Shown: positions 26,401 through 35,009, numbered from the stretch's first letter. The stretch is 58,331 nt of DNA from Pseudomonas gingeri (GCF_013386165.1 NZ_JACAOS010000023.1:1-58331); one strand, 5' to 3'. Made by a program: numbers and translations. Notes: a model not told the origin generated them from the letters alone.

Positions 26401-27047
26401 TGACTCACTCCCCAATAATTCTCATATAACAGCTCACTCAAAGGACGCGGTTGCGCCCAGCCTTCCAATACCAGCATCGGTGCCGGATAAAACGCCTCGA
26501 CCGGCCCCAGGCACAACACCGCCAGCGGCTTGGCCCCCGCCGGCAGACCGAGCAAGCGGGCCAGGGCCTGGGGCTCGAACAGCGAGACCCAGCCCATGCC
26601 CAGGCCTTCGGCGCGGGACGCCAACCAGAGATTCTGGATGGCACAGGACAAGGACGCCATGTCCATTTCCGGCAAGGTCCGACGACCGAAGATATGCCGC
26701 TCGCGATCATCCATCAGCGCGGCAACCAGCACTTCGGCACAGTCGTTGATGCCTTCGACCTTCAACTTCATGAATTCATCGGAACGCTCACCCAAGGCCT
26801 CGGCGGTGCGTATCCGTTCTTCTTCCACCAACTGCTGAATTTTCCCGCGCAGCTCGCGGTCGGTAATCCGAATAAAGCGCCAGGGTTGCATCAGCCCGAC
26901 ACTGGGTGCCTGATGCGCCGCTTCGAGCAAGCGCGAGAGCAATTCGGGCGCCACGCTGCCACCGGTAAAATGACGCATATCGCGACGCTCACCGATGACA
27001 CGGTAGACCGCCGCGCGTTCTTCAGGACTAAAAGCGTTGTCGGTCAT
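26397..27047 (-). CDS. bluB: 5,6-dimethylbenzimidazole synthase
   Basis: A 216-residue flavin-destroying enzyme that converts FMNH2 and oxygen to dimethylbenzimidazole, the lower ligand used by CobT. It belongs to the nitroreductase fold: RRDMRHFTGGSV near the start, AHQAPSVGLMQPWRFI, and GLGMGWVSLFEPQ toward the end are BluB-like. Its presence shows that the strain can make its own lower ligand aerobically. It overlaps cobB upstream and cbiB downstream by 4 bp each. Confidence 0.93.
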   Translation of the reverse strand: MTDNAFSPEERAAVYRVIGERRDMRHFTGGSVAPELLSRLLEAAHQAPSVGLMQPWRFIRITDRELRGKIQQLVEEERIRTAEALGERSDEFMKLKVEGINDCAEVLVAALMDDRERHIFGRRTLPEMDMASLSCAIQNLWLASRAEGLGMGWVSLFEPQALARLLGLPAGAKPLAVLCLGPVEAFYPAPMLVLEGWAQPRPLSELLYENYWGVSQ

Positions 27048-28402
27048 GGCCTCCGCGCGGGTAAGTCCGCGCGCTCCGAGAGTGCGCCGGCCTTGGCAAA
27101 GTGGATATCCGGGGCCAACAGCGCGGCAATGGCCCGCGGATTGGACGGAAAATAAAAATGCACATAAGAGGCGGTCATCCGCCCCTGTCGATACACCGCT
27201 TCGGCGCCACGCCCACCATTGGGGCTCAGGCCCCGGGCAATCGGCTCAAGGGCCGTGGTGGTCAGCGAATGGTGATAGGTGTGACCGCGCAACAACCCTT
27301 CCGGCAAGGTCACCGCCTGCAAGGCCAGGGCCGCCAGGCGCTTCTGCATCACCGCCTCCCCCGCCAGCAAGCCCAGCAACTCGGCACGCTGTCCTTCGAC
27401 ATCGGTCAGCGCGTCGAGCAGATAGAGCATTCCGCCGCATTCGGCGAGCAAGGGTTTGCCGGCCTGGTGGTGGGCACGGATCGCCGCCAGCATCGCTGCG
27501 TTCTGCCCCAGGGTCAGGTGATGCAGCTCCGGGTAACCGCCGGGCAGATAGAGGCTGTCCGCCTCGGGCAGGACCTGATCGTGGATCGGCGAGAAAAACC
27601 GCAACTCGGCGCCCATGGCCCGCAACAGGTCCAGGTTGGCGCCATAGATGAAGGCAAAGGCTTCGTCATGGGCCACCGCGATGCGCACGCCGGCCAGCAG
27701 CGGCTCGGCGACCACCAGCTCGGGCGCCTCAAAGGCCACCGGCGGCGGCAGCGCCACCTCGCAACTGCCGGCCAAGGCCTCGGCGGCGACGTCCAGGCGC
27801 TTGTCCAGGTCATTCAATTCACTGGCCTGCACCAGGCCGAGATGGCGGCTCGGCAGCTCGATCCCGGTTTCCCGGGAGAGCGCACCGTACCAACGCAGGC
27901 CTTCGGTCAGGCTGCCTTCGAGCAATTGCGCGTGACGCAGGGTGCCGACGCGGTTGGCCAGCACCCCGGCGAACGGCAGGTCCGGTTGGTAACGCGCCAG
28001 CCCCAGGGCCAGGGCGCCGAAGGTCTGGGCCATGGCGGTACCGTCGATGACCCCGAGCACCGGCACACCAAAATGCCGGGCCAGGTCGGCACTCGACGGC
28101 GTACCGTCGAACAACCCCATGACCCCTTCGATCAGGATCAGGTCGGCCTCACCCGCGGCTTCCCAGAGCAGCCGGCGACTTTCCTCGGCGCCGACCATCC
28201 ACAAATCCAACTGATAGACCGGCGCGCCGCTGGCGCGCTCATGGATCATCGGGTCGAGAAAGTCCGGGCCGCATTTGAAGACCCGGACCTTGCGCCCCTG
28301 ATTGCGGTGCAGGCGCGCGAGGGCCGCCGTCACCGTGGTCTTGCCCTGGCCGGAAGCCGGCGCGGCGATCAGCACCGCCGGGCAATGACGCGTTTGACTC
28401 AT
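27044..28402 (-). CDS. cobB: cobyrinate (hydrogenobyrinate) a,c-diamide synthase
   Basis: A 452-residue ATP-dependent amidase. The N-terminal P-loop is APASGQGKTTV at 14-24. The C-terminal glutaminase domain has C322 in LAECGGMLYLL, and GHTYHHS and NGGRG signatures follow. It amidates the a and c carboxylates of the ring before or around cobalt insertion and adenosylation. The ATG at 28402 overlaps the cobO stop by 4 bp; the stop overlaps bluB by 4 bp. Confidence 0.94.
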   Translation of the reverse strand: MSQTRHCPAVLIAAPASGQGKTTVTAALARLHRNQGRKVRVFKCGPDFLDPMIHERASGAPVYQLDLWMVGAEESRRLLWEAAGEADLILIEGVMGLFDGTPSSADLARHFGVPVLGVIDGTAMAQTFGALALGLARYQPDLPFAGVLANRVGTLRHAQLLEGSLTEGLRWYGALSRETGIELPSRHLGLVQASELNDLDKRLDVAAEALAGSCEVALPPPVAFEAPELVVAEPLLAGVRIAVAHDEAFAFIYGANLDLLRAMGAELRFFSPIHDQVLPEADSLYLPGGYPELHHLTLGQNAAMLAAIRAHHQAGKPLLAECGGMLYLLDALTDVEGQRAELLGLLAGEAVMQKRLAALALQAVTLPEGLLRGHTYHHSLTTTALEPIARGLSPNGGRGAEAVYRQGRMTASYVHFYFPSNPRAIAALLAPDIHFAKAGALSERADLPARRP

Positions 28403-29010
28403 AGTTCGATGCCCTTCTGGGCCTTGATCCCGGCCTGGAACGCGTGCTTGAGCAGGCCCATTTCAGTCACGGTGTCGGCCAGTTCGATCATTTCCGGCTT
28501 GGCGCCGCGCCCGGTGACCAGCACGTGCTGCATCGGTGGGCGGGCTTGCAGGTCGGTCAGGACCTGGTCGAGGTCCAGATAACCATGTTTGAGGGCGATG
28601 TTCAGTTCATCGAGCACCACCAGGCCGATGCTCGGGTCGCGGAGCATTTCCCGGGACACTTCCCAGGCGGCTTCGGCGGCGGCGATATCCCGTTGGCGAT
28701 CCTGGGTCTCCCAGGTAAAGCCTTCGCCCATCACATGGAAACGCACCTGCTCGGGGAAGCGCCGGAAGAACAGCTCCTCGCCGGTGCTGTTGCGGCCCTT
28801 GATAAATTGCACCACGCCGCACTGCATGCCATGGCCCATGGCACGGGCGAGCATGCCGAAGGCCGAGCTGCTCTTGCCCTTGCCGTTGCCGGTCAGGACC
28901 AGCAGCAGGCCGCATTCGTTGGGCGCACTGGCGATACGTTCGTCGATGACGGCCTTTTTGCGCAGCATGCGCGCCAGGTGGCGTTCGTCGCGATCGGGGG
29001 ATTCGTTCAT
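28399..29010 (-). CDS. cobO: cob(I)yrinate a,c-diamide adenosyltransferase
   Basis: A 203-residue CobA/CobO/BtuR-type enzyme that transfers the 5'-deoxyadenosyl group to Co(I). The P-loop TGNGKGKSSSAFGM starts at about residue 40, and LVVLDELNIALKHGYLD and VLVTGRGAKPEMIELAD are signatures of the family. ATG 29010 is preceded by GGAGAG; the frame stays open up to 29163 but that part overlaps the riboswitch. It is the first gene of the ten-gene operon and therefore directly behind the cobalamin riboswitch. Confidence 0.96.
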   Translation of the reverse strand: MNESPDRDERHLARMLRKKAVIDERIASAPNECGLLLVLTGNGKGKSSSAFGMLARAMGHGMQCGVVQFIKGRNSTGEELFFRRFPEQVRFHVMGEGFTWETQDRQRDIAAAEAAWEVSREMLRDPSIGLVVLDELNIALKHGYLDLDQVLTDLQARPPMQHVLVTGRGAKPEMIELADTVTEMGLLKHAFQAGIKAQKGIEL

Positions 29011-29099
29011 GGCAGCTCTCCGTTGGGGCTGGATAAGGCAAACGGGGGGCAGGGAAAAACGCGGCCGGAGCCGTCCAGCATCGCCCGCCGTGACGCTGT

Positions 29100-29305
29100 G
29101 GGATGGATCAGGCCGGTCTCCGGGCTCATAAGCGCGTATTCGCGGGACCGCGCGCCTTCCCATGTCGATTGGACACAGTGGCTCAAGGCGCGGTCTTGAC
29201 TCATTTACCGTTGCGGGGGCAGCGCCGGAATCGCGCCTGTCGAAGGGCTCACCGGCTTCCCTGTTTCACCCTGTCGGCTGGCCGCCACAGAGCACCTGAA
29301 ACAAT
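29100..29305 (-). promoter_or_regulatory. cobalamin riboswitch
   Basis: Read on the minus strand, all main conserved parts of the B12 riboswitch are present in order: GGTGC near 29294, GGAAGCCGGTGA near 29255, the block CCGGCGCTGCCCCCGCAACG with GGTA (29206-29227), the B12-box GCCACTG (29176-29182), GGGAAGG near 29160, and a final stem GAGCCCGGAGACCGGCCT near 29111-29128. It ends about 95 bp before cobO. Binding of adenosylcobalamin should lower expression of the whole cob operon. Confidence 0.95.
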
Positions 29306-29487
29306 CGGCGAAGGTTAGAGGGTTGGGGGTGGAGCGTCAAATAAAGCCGAGCCGGGCTACTGGCGATACAACGATCCACGCCCCATAAGCATTCGAAATG
29401 ACCTGCACGAGGAAAACTCATTTTTACTGATCGACATGACCGGGAATACTCGCCTCTCAGGAAGAACAATAACCCGAGGTGACGGCC

Positions 29488-30822
29488 ATGCACCTGATCA
29501 GACCCAACCTGCGCCACCACTGCCCCACGGCCTATACCGCCACAGGCAGTACGATCCATACGAACGACAACAGGACAATACTCGACGCCTGTTCCGGCGC
29601 CATCGCCTGCTCGCTCGGCTATGGCCATGAATACATCCTCGCCAGGATGACCGAGCAAGCTCAAAAGCTGAGCGCCGGCTACCGAACCCAATTCCTCAAT
29701 CTTCCAGCGGAACAATTGGCCGACCGGCTTTGCCGCAAACTGGGTTATGCCGGTGCCTTTTTCGTCAATAGCGGGTCCGAAGCCGTGGAGGCGGCCTGCC
29801 GGACCGCGATTCAGTATTGGGACGAAGTGGGGCTGCCGAAGAAAAAACACATCCTGAGCAGAACCATCAGCTATCACGGTTCAACCCAGGCCAGCCTGAC
29901 GCTTTCCGGTCACTGGCCCCGACGCAGAGGGGTTTGCAACCCCGCGCAACGTCCGACCTTGCCCACACCCTACTGCTATCGATGCCCCTACGGAAAAACG
30001 CCAAAGAGCTGCCAGCTCGCCTGCGCCCAGGCATTGGAAGTCGAGCTGGGCGAGGTGGGCAGCGATGCCATCGCGGCACTGCTGATCGAACCGATCACGG
30101 GCGCGTCCGGGGCCGCGATTACACCACCGACCGGTTATCTCGAAAAAATCCGCGACATCTGTAACCGCCACGACATCCTGCTGATCGCCGACGAAGTCCT
30201 GACTGGCCTGGGCAGGACCGGCTCATGGCTGGCCATGGAGCATGGCGACGTCAAAGCCGACATCAGCGTGCTGGGCAAAGGCCTGAACGCCGGCTACTTC
30301 CCCTTCTCCTGCCTACTGGTCAGCGAAACGATCAAGGAAGCCATCGAGCTGGGGACCGGCCTCTTCTCCTACGGCCACACCCACTCCAATCACCCGGTGG
30401 GCGCGGCGGTAGGCAACGCGGTGCTCGATGTGCTGGAAACAGAGGCATTGGTGGAGTTGTCCGCCAGCCGGGCAACAATCATCGAGTCGCATTTGCGCCG
30501 CTGCATGGAAACCTCGGACCTGATCGGAGAGGTTCGTGGAAAAGGCCTGTTCTGGGGACTGGAAATTGTCCGGGACAAGCGCAGTAAAAGGACATTTCCC
30601 CAACGTGCCAATGTCGCCGAAAAACTGGTCGGGCACGCCTTGGAAAAAGGCTTGAATCTCTATCCCGCCAGCGGGTTCGCCGCCCATGAACACGGCGATG
30701 CACTGATCTTCGCACCGGCGCTCAACACCCCACAAACCGTGCTCGAGGACATGCTGTCGTTGCTTGACGAAGTGATCCGCAGTGCCCCTTATGATCTGCG
30801 CAGGGAGTCACTGCATGACTGA
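29488..30822 (+). CDS. class-III PLP aminotransferase
   Basis: A 444-residue fold-type I enzyme of the acetylornithine/diaminobutyrate/omega-amino-acid aminotransferase group. Visible sites: VNSGSEAVEAA (phosphate-binding turn, 93-103), D235-E236 in LIADEVLTGLGRTG, and the PLP Lys K264 in VLGKGLNAGYFP. A Cys-rich insert carries C163, C166, C175 and C179 (CYRC then nine residues later C-x3-C), a possible metal site seen in some members of this class. Substrate is not deducible. ATG 29488 sits eight bases after GAGG; a GTG at 29479 is possible. It overlaps the next gene by 8 bp and heads the operon aminotransferase, thioesterase, exporter. Confidence 0.88.
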   Translation: MHLIRPNLRHHCPTAYTATGSTIHTNDNRTILDACSGAIACSLGYGHEYILARMTEQAQKLSAGYRTQFLNLPAEQLADRLCRKLGYAGAFFVNSGSEAVEAACRTAIQYWDEVGLPKKKHILSRTISYHGSTQASLTLSGHWPRRRGVCNPAQRPTLPTPYCYRCPYGKTPKSCQLACAQALEVELGEVGSDAIAALLIEPITGASGAAITPPTGYLEKIRDICNRHDILLIADEVLTGLGRTGSWLAMEHGDVKADISVLGKGLNAGYFPFSCLLVSETIKEAIELGTGLFSYGHTHSNHPVGAAVGNAVLDVLETEALVELSASRATIIESHLRRCMETSDLIGEVRGKGLFWGLEIVRDKRSKRTFPQRANVAEKLVGHALEKGLNLYPASGFAAHEHGDALIFAPALNTPQTVLEDMLSLLDEVIRSAPYDLRRESLHD

Positions 30823-31207
30823 GCTCATGGGCAGGACGGGCGAAATTCTACATACCGTAACGCCCAGCGACCTTGCCACGCACTGGAACAATGACATTCC
30901 GGTTCTCGCCACACCAATACTGCTGTGGCTATCGGAACTGGCCGCGATGCGTGCCCTGGAAGACCTGCTACCCACAACCGCAATGACCCTCGGCATCGCC
31001 CACGACAGTCGACACCTGGCCCCGACCCCCTTGGGATTCACTATCAGCGTCAGCGCCCGGGTCAAGGCGGTGACGGGCAAATACGTCACGTTTGACGTCA
31101 AGGCCACCGACGGTTTCGAAGTCATTCTTTCAGGTACGCATACAAGAGCCATCATCGAGCGCGAAAAGTTCGAGGAACGGGTCGCGGACAAAAGTACAGG
31201 AGCCTGA
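30815..31207 (+). CDS. FlK-like hot-dog thioesterase
   Basis: A 130-residue hot-dog-fold protein resembling fluoroacetyl-CoA thioesterase FlK of Streptomyces cattleya. Its putative triad T33, E41 and H67 has the same spacing (+8 and +26) as T42, E50 and H76 of FlK. The neighbouring stretches also match: LATP, SELAAMRAL, RHLAPTP and SGTHTRAIIEREKF compare with FATG, MEWACVRAM, THTAATP and SGTHERAVIHLEKF. FlK destroys a toxic acyl-CoA; the present substrate is unknown, and no fluorinase is nearby. The ATG at 30815 overlaps the aminotransferase end by 8 bp, so the two are coupled; the exporter gene follows after 2 bp. Confidence 0.82.
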   Translation: MTELMGRTGEILHTVTPSDLATHWNNDIPVLATPILLWLSELAAMRALEDLLPTTAMTLGIAHDSRHLAPTPLGFTISVSARVKAVTGKYVTFDVKATDGFEVILSGTHTRAIIEREKFEERVADKSTGA

Positions 31208-31209
31208 CC

Positions 31210-32157
31210 ATGACACCAGGACTTCCCCAGTCTGAAAAAAGGCTATCGCTCATTCTCTGGCTGGTGGCCGGAGCCGCCTTGCTCGGGGTGGCTCCCGTCA
31301 CCGTCAAGGCCCTGCCTTTCGATGCCGAGGTCTCCGCCTTTTATCGCGTACTGCTGGCGACGCCTTTCATGTTGCTGATCTGCGCCTTCAATACCACCAG
31401 GGCATCGCCTGTTCCGAAAAACGGGCGATTCTACGGTCTGACACTGCTGGCCGTTATCTTGTTTACCGCCGACCTGACGGTCATGCACTTCGCCATCAAG
31501 CGCACCGATGTGGCCATCGCCACACTGCTCACCAACTGCGCGCCCTTCTTCGTCGTGCTCATGGGCATCGCCGGGATCGTCGAGAAACCGAAAGTCACGG
31601 AGTTCGTTTGCCTGCTGGTGGCCATTGGCGGGATGTACGTGCTGTGCATCCTCGATAAACCCCTGACCCACGACTACTGGGGAGAGGCCCTGGCGTTGCT
31701 GGCGGCCTTTTTCTACGCCGCCTATATCGTGACCATCAAGAAGGTCAGGGAATATGAGTGCGCGCCTGCACTGATCATGCTGTTCATCACGGTGGGTTGC
31801 AGCCTGCTGCTGTTCCCGGTCTTCATACTGTCCGGAGCGCCGCTGCCCGGCGACCTGAGCACCTGGGCCCTGCTGCTGGCCCTGGTTCTCTGTGGCCAGG
31901 TGCTGGGACAACTGCTGGTGACCCGGTCGCTGAAAGGACTCTCTGCCTCGTTCAGCTCAATCGTATTGCTCCTGCAGCCCGTTACCGCGACGGCGCTGTC
32001 GTGGTCATTGCTGGATGAAACCCTGACACCCCTGGAGCTGGCAGGGATGGCAATCATCCTCGCCGCCATTGCCGCCAGCGCCCTGTTGCCGCCCAAAAGC
32101 AGTAATCCCCTGCGCACACCGGAAAAAGAATTTCCCGACAGAAATACCAGCCAGTAA
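31210..32157 (+). CDS. EamA/DMT-family exporter
   Basis: A 315-residue inner-membrane protein with ten predicted helices in two EamA halves. The first half begins LILWLVAGAALLGVAPVTVK and the second includes LLLQPVTATALSWSLLDETLTPLELAG, the typical final EamA helices. Members export amino acids, metabolites or related toxic compounds. It starts 2 bp after the thioesterase stop with GGAG just upstream, so it is part of the same transcript; export of the amino acid formed by the aminotransferase, or of a toxic relative, is a reasonable guess. Confidence 0.88.
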   Translation: MTPGLPQSEKRLSLILWLVAGAALLGVAPVTVKALPFDAEVSAFYRVLLATPFMLLICAFNTTRASPVPKNGRFYGLTLLAVILFTADLTVMHFAIKRTDVAIATLLTNCAPFFVVLMGIAGIVEKPKVTEFVCLLVAIGGMYVLCILDKPLTHDYWGEALALLAAFFYAAYIVTIKKVREYECAPALIMLFITVGCSLLLFPVFILSGAPLPGDLSTWALLLALVLCGQVLGQLLVTRSLKGLSASFSSIVLLLQPVTATALSWSLLDETLTPLELAGMAIILAAIAASALLPPKSSNPLRTPEKEFPDRNTSQ

Positions 32158-32218
32158 CGACTGACAGTCGCAGAAGCAACGTCCAAGCTGATGATCTCTC
32201 TACCCTGAACACCCGGCC

Positions 32219-33091
32219 ATGAAACTCACCAATATCGACATGGACCTGCTCAGAGCCCTGGTGTATGTCAGCAATACCCAGGGGTTCACCAAAGCGGCTG
32301 AACAGCTGTTTCGAACGCAATCAGCCATCAGCCTGCAAATAAAAAAACTGGAGCAGATCACCCATGAAAAACTTCTGGAACGGGGCAAAGAAATACGCCT
32401 GACACCGGCCGGCCTGAAAGTTTACGATTACGCCCAGCAAATCCTGAAGCTCAACGATGAGTTGATCCACTCGATCACCCATGAACGTCCCCCGCCTCAC
32501 GCCAGAATCGGCCTGCCCGAACATCACGACCCGGCACTCATAGAGAAGATCATCAGGAGTACGTTCTCCTCGAACATTCAGTGTTCTTTTTTTAATGACG
32601 ACGCCATGAACCTCTCAAGGATGGTCGAGCACCACCTTCTGGATATCGCCTTCATACTGCAAACAGAATTGGTTGGGGCACTGGAGATAGCGGTGATCCC
32701 CTTGAGTTGGGTATCGGCCAAAGGCTCGCGGCTGTACCGCAACGACATCATCAGGCTAGCCGTTCCACCGCAAGGCAGCGTCATTCGGCGCCTCACGCAA
32801 CAAACACTCACGGACAACGCGCAACGGTTCACGGTGATCTGTTCGTCCGGTGATTTCACACACCTCAAGACGACCATCGTGACCGACCAGGCCATCGGCG
32901 TCATGCCGACTCAAAACGTGCCCGATGCATTGGGCATCGTGAATGACCACAAGCTTCCCGACCTCCCGCAAGCCCGGTTATTCATCAAGATATCCGCACA
33001 GGCCAGCGACGACGTGAAAACGCTGGCGTCTGCAATGATACGGGCCTGTACTGAAAGCGACTGGCCCCTCAACACCTCGACATCTGATTGA
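32219..33091 (+). CDS. LysR-family transcriptional regulator
   Basis: A 290-residue LysR regulator. The winged helix-turn-helix occupies residues about 5-65 (DMDLLRALVYVSNTQGFTKAAEQL, then TQSAISLQIKKLE), and the rest is an effector domain of the periplasmic-binding type. It lies on the same strand as the exporter, 61 bp downstream, so it may be co-transcribed or have its own promoter. Its last 23 bp overlap the 3' end of the convergent acyl-CoA dehydrogenase gene. It probably controls this local cluster. Confidence 0.88.
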   Translation: MKLTNIDMDLLRALVYVSNTQGFTKAAEQLFRTQSAISLQIKKLEQITHEKLLERGKEIRLTPAGLKVYDYAQQILKLNDELIHSITHERPPPHARIGLPEHHDPALIEKIIRSTFSSNIQCSFFNDDAMNLSRMVEHHLLDIAFILQTELVGALEIAVIPLSWVSAKGSRLYRNDIIRLAVPPQGSVIRRLTQQTLTDNAQRFTVICSSGDFTHLKTTIVTDQAIGVMPTQNVPDALGIVNDHKLPDLPQARLFIKISAQASDDVKTLASAMIRACTESDWPLNTSTSD

Positions 33092-34202
33092 AGATATTGA
33101 TCCGCTGTATATCGTTGGTTCCCCCGGCGATCTTCAGGCCGGCGGCATCGCGCAGGTATTTCCCGATCCTGGGGTCCGAATAGCCCAGGTGACCATGTAC
33201 CTGCATCAGGCTCTCGGCCGACCTCATCAAACACTCGGCCCCTTGATACTTGGCAGTGGAACAGACCATGGAGGCCTCGGGATCATTTCTGTCCAGGAGA
33301 CGCAAGGCTTCATAGGCCAGGTTTCGACACACGATGGAAGACATCTTCATCTCGGTCAAACGCCCTTGAATATACTGATACGCGCCGATCGCCTGCCCAA
33401 ACGCCTGCCGGTACTGGCTGCGCTGCATCGCGGAACGGGTCATGCCATCGATCAGGCCCGCCGCGATAATCCCGTACAGGGCCCGCTCAAAAGAAATGAT
33501 TTCATATAAAACCGTCAGGCCCCGTCCTGGAGCACCGATGATATTGCCCTCATCAATGGCCACCTCGACCAGATTCAGATCCGCCGTCGGACTGGTACGA
33601 ATACCCAGGTTGAACTCTTGCTCGCCCACACTGATTCCGGGCGCATCCAAGTCCATGAAAAACAGCGTGATGTCTTTTTTCGGGCCCAGTGCAGGTATGC
33701 GTCCCGCCAACATCCCCATCGTGGCAACGGGTGCATTGGTAATATGCTTTTTCTGCCCGCTCAAACGATAACCACTGCCCTCGCGTACCGCGGACAACTG
33801 CATTTTCGACAGATCGGAACCACCCGAAGACTCCGTCATGGCCGTGACCGCAATTTCACCCTTCAACAACCTCGGCACCCAACGTTGTATCTGTTGCGCG
33901 GAGCCATGACTACACAGAAGCTTTAATGAACCTATATGGCCGAGGACGGTAATCAGGAAACCCAGGTCCTCACACTCTTTGGCCACCTCGTCCAGGCACT
34001 CGGCACACTCCGCCCAGGTCCCCCCAAAGCCACCCAGCTCGCGGGTGACAGGAATCTTCCACATGCCCAATTCAGCCATCCTTTGCCAACTGCGTCGATC
34101 CAGCGTCGCATCACCGTCGTGCCGTAGAGCATTTTCGGCAACCGCTCGCCCCAAGGCCTTGAACAATGATTTATCGATCACACCACCGTTTGAAGGAGAC
34201 AT
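33069..34202 (-). CDS. acyl-CoA dehydrogenase family protein
   Basis: A 377-residue FAD enzyme with the three acyl-CoA dehydrogenase domains: helical 1-115, beta 116-220 with AMTESSGGSDLSKMQ, and helical 225-377. The usual catalytic Glu in YEGT is missing: the motif reads AGGT with G360. A Glu at 239 in SFERALYG lies where long-chain and isovaleryl-CoA dehydrogenases keep their base, so the enzyme is probably active with the Glu in that position. It is convergent with the LysR gene, which it overlaps by 23 bp, and may act on the CoA ester handled by the thioesterase next door. Confidence 0.87.
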   Translation of the reverse strand: MSPSNGGVIDKSLFKALGRAVAENALRHDGDATLDRRSWQRMAELGMWKIPVTRELGGFGGTWAECAECLDEVAKECEDLGFLITVLGHIGSLKLLCSHGSAQQIQRWVPRLLKGEIAVTAMTESSGGSDLSKMQLSAVREGSGYRLSGQKKHITNAPVATMGMLAGRIPALGPKKDITLFFMDLDAPGISVGEQEFNLGIRTSPTADLNLVEVAIDEGNIIGAPGRGLTVLYEIISFERALYGIIAAGLIDGMTRSAMQRSQYRQAFGQAIGAYQYIQGRLTEMKMSSIVCRNLAYEALRLLDRNDPEASMVCSTAKYQGAECLMRSAESLMQVHGHLGYSDPRIGKYLRDAAGLKIAGGTNDIQRINIFNQMSRC

Positions 34203-34421
34203 AAAACACCTCTGCTAGCGCTTTCCTGATGTTTTTATGCCCTCGATTCCATCGTCCGCACAACGAGTTCTGAAAATCCTCCCGATGACGAAAACCAATC
34301 CTTGCCCGGCCAGGCAAAAACATCGACTCGCTCAAAAAACTGGCGCCAAAATTTGTGCTACGTTGAACAAGGTGATATCAAATAGCCACAACCCGCCCAA
34401 GAATAAGTAAAGGGGAGCCCC

Positions 34422-35000
34422 ATGCAAGGCCTGATCATCAGCAATCCGAAACTGGAATTCCTGCGTCCCGCCCTGGAACGCTGGCCCGAATGCATTGATC
34501 GCTACAACCAACTGCTCGGTGACGGTCAGGCGCCGTACTGGTTCAACGAGCGAGCCAACCTGGGATTGTTGTCGGCCGCGGCCTGGGCGGCGGAAATGGT
34601 CACCCTGGAGCACTTCCAGACCAAAAAGCAGTTCGAAGAGGGCGACCGTGGCGGACACTGCGACCTGCAGATCTCAACCGCGCAAGAGTCAGTCTATATC
34701 CAGGCCACGCAACGCTGGCCCAAGGTCAACAACCTGAACCCGATGCCGGCGCTGCTGGATGTGACGAGCGATGCCAAGAGGATCAGCCAGCCCCATCACC
34801 TGAAACTCGGCTGCCTGTTCGTCTCACCCTTCAAGCCGCAGCAGAGCCCCAGCCCGGAGGACCTGCAGGACATGGTCGATGACCTGCAAAAAGCCCACAG
34901 CTGCGCCGTCGCCTGGTACTTCCCCTACGCCTATCGCAAGTTGCACAACGAAGCCGGCCAATATCACCCCGGCATCGCCCTGCTGTTCAAGGAAGCCTGA
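34422..35000 (+). CDS. conserved hypothetical protein, 192 aa
   Basis: A 192-residue soluble protein starting MQGLIISNPKLEFLRPALERW. Features: LGLLSAAAWAAEMVTLEHFQ, a Pro-rich centre and YFPYAYRKLHNEAGQYHPG near the end. No signal peptide. I do not recognise a domain. The start ATG at 34422 follows GGGGAG, and codon use is native. It ends 9 bp before the convergent methyltransferase gene, with no obvious terminator between. Confidence 0.7.
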   Translation: MQGLIISNPKLEFLRPALERWPECIDRYNQLLGDGQAPYWFNERANLGLLSAAAWAAEMVTLEHFQTKKQFEEGDRGGHCDLQISTAQESVYIQATQRWPKVNNLNPMPALLDVTSDAKRISQPHHLKLGCLFVSPFKPQQSPSPEDLQDMVDDLQKAHSCAVAWYFPYAYRKLHNEAGQYHPGIALLFKEA

Positions 35001-35009
35001 GCGAGCGCT

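Noticed and set aside
22600..28600. Several plus-strand frames of 300-490 codons opposite the cob operon
   Set aside because: High-GC shadow frames, rich in His, Gln and Arg. Every minus-strand gene there has clear enzyme motifs and coupled starts.
29488..34202. A fluorometabolite pathway, because of the FlK-like thioesterase
   Set aside because: No fluorinase (FlA-like) or fluoroacetaldehyde dehydrogenase is present. The similarity supports the fold and triad only, not the substrate.
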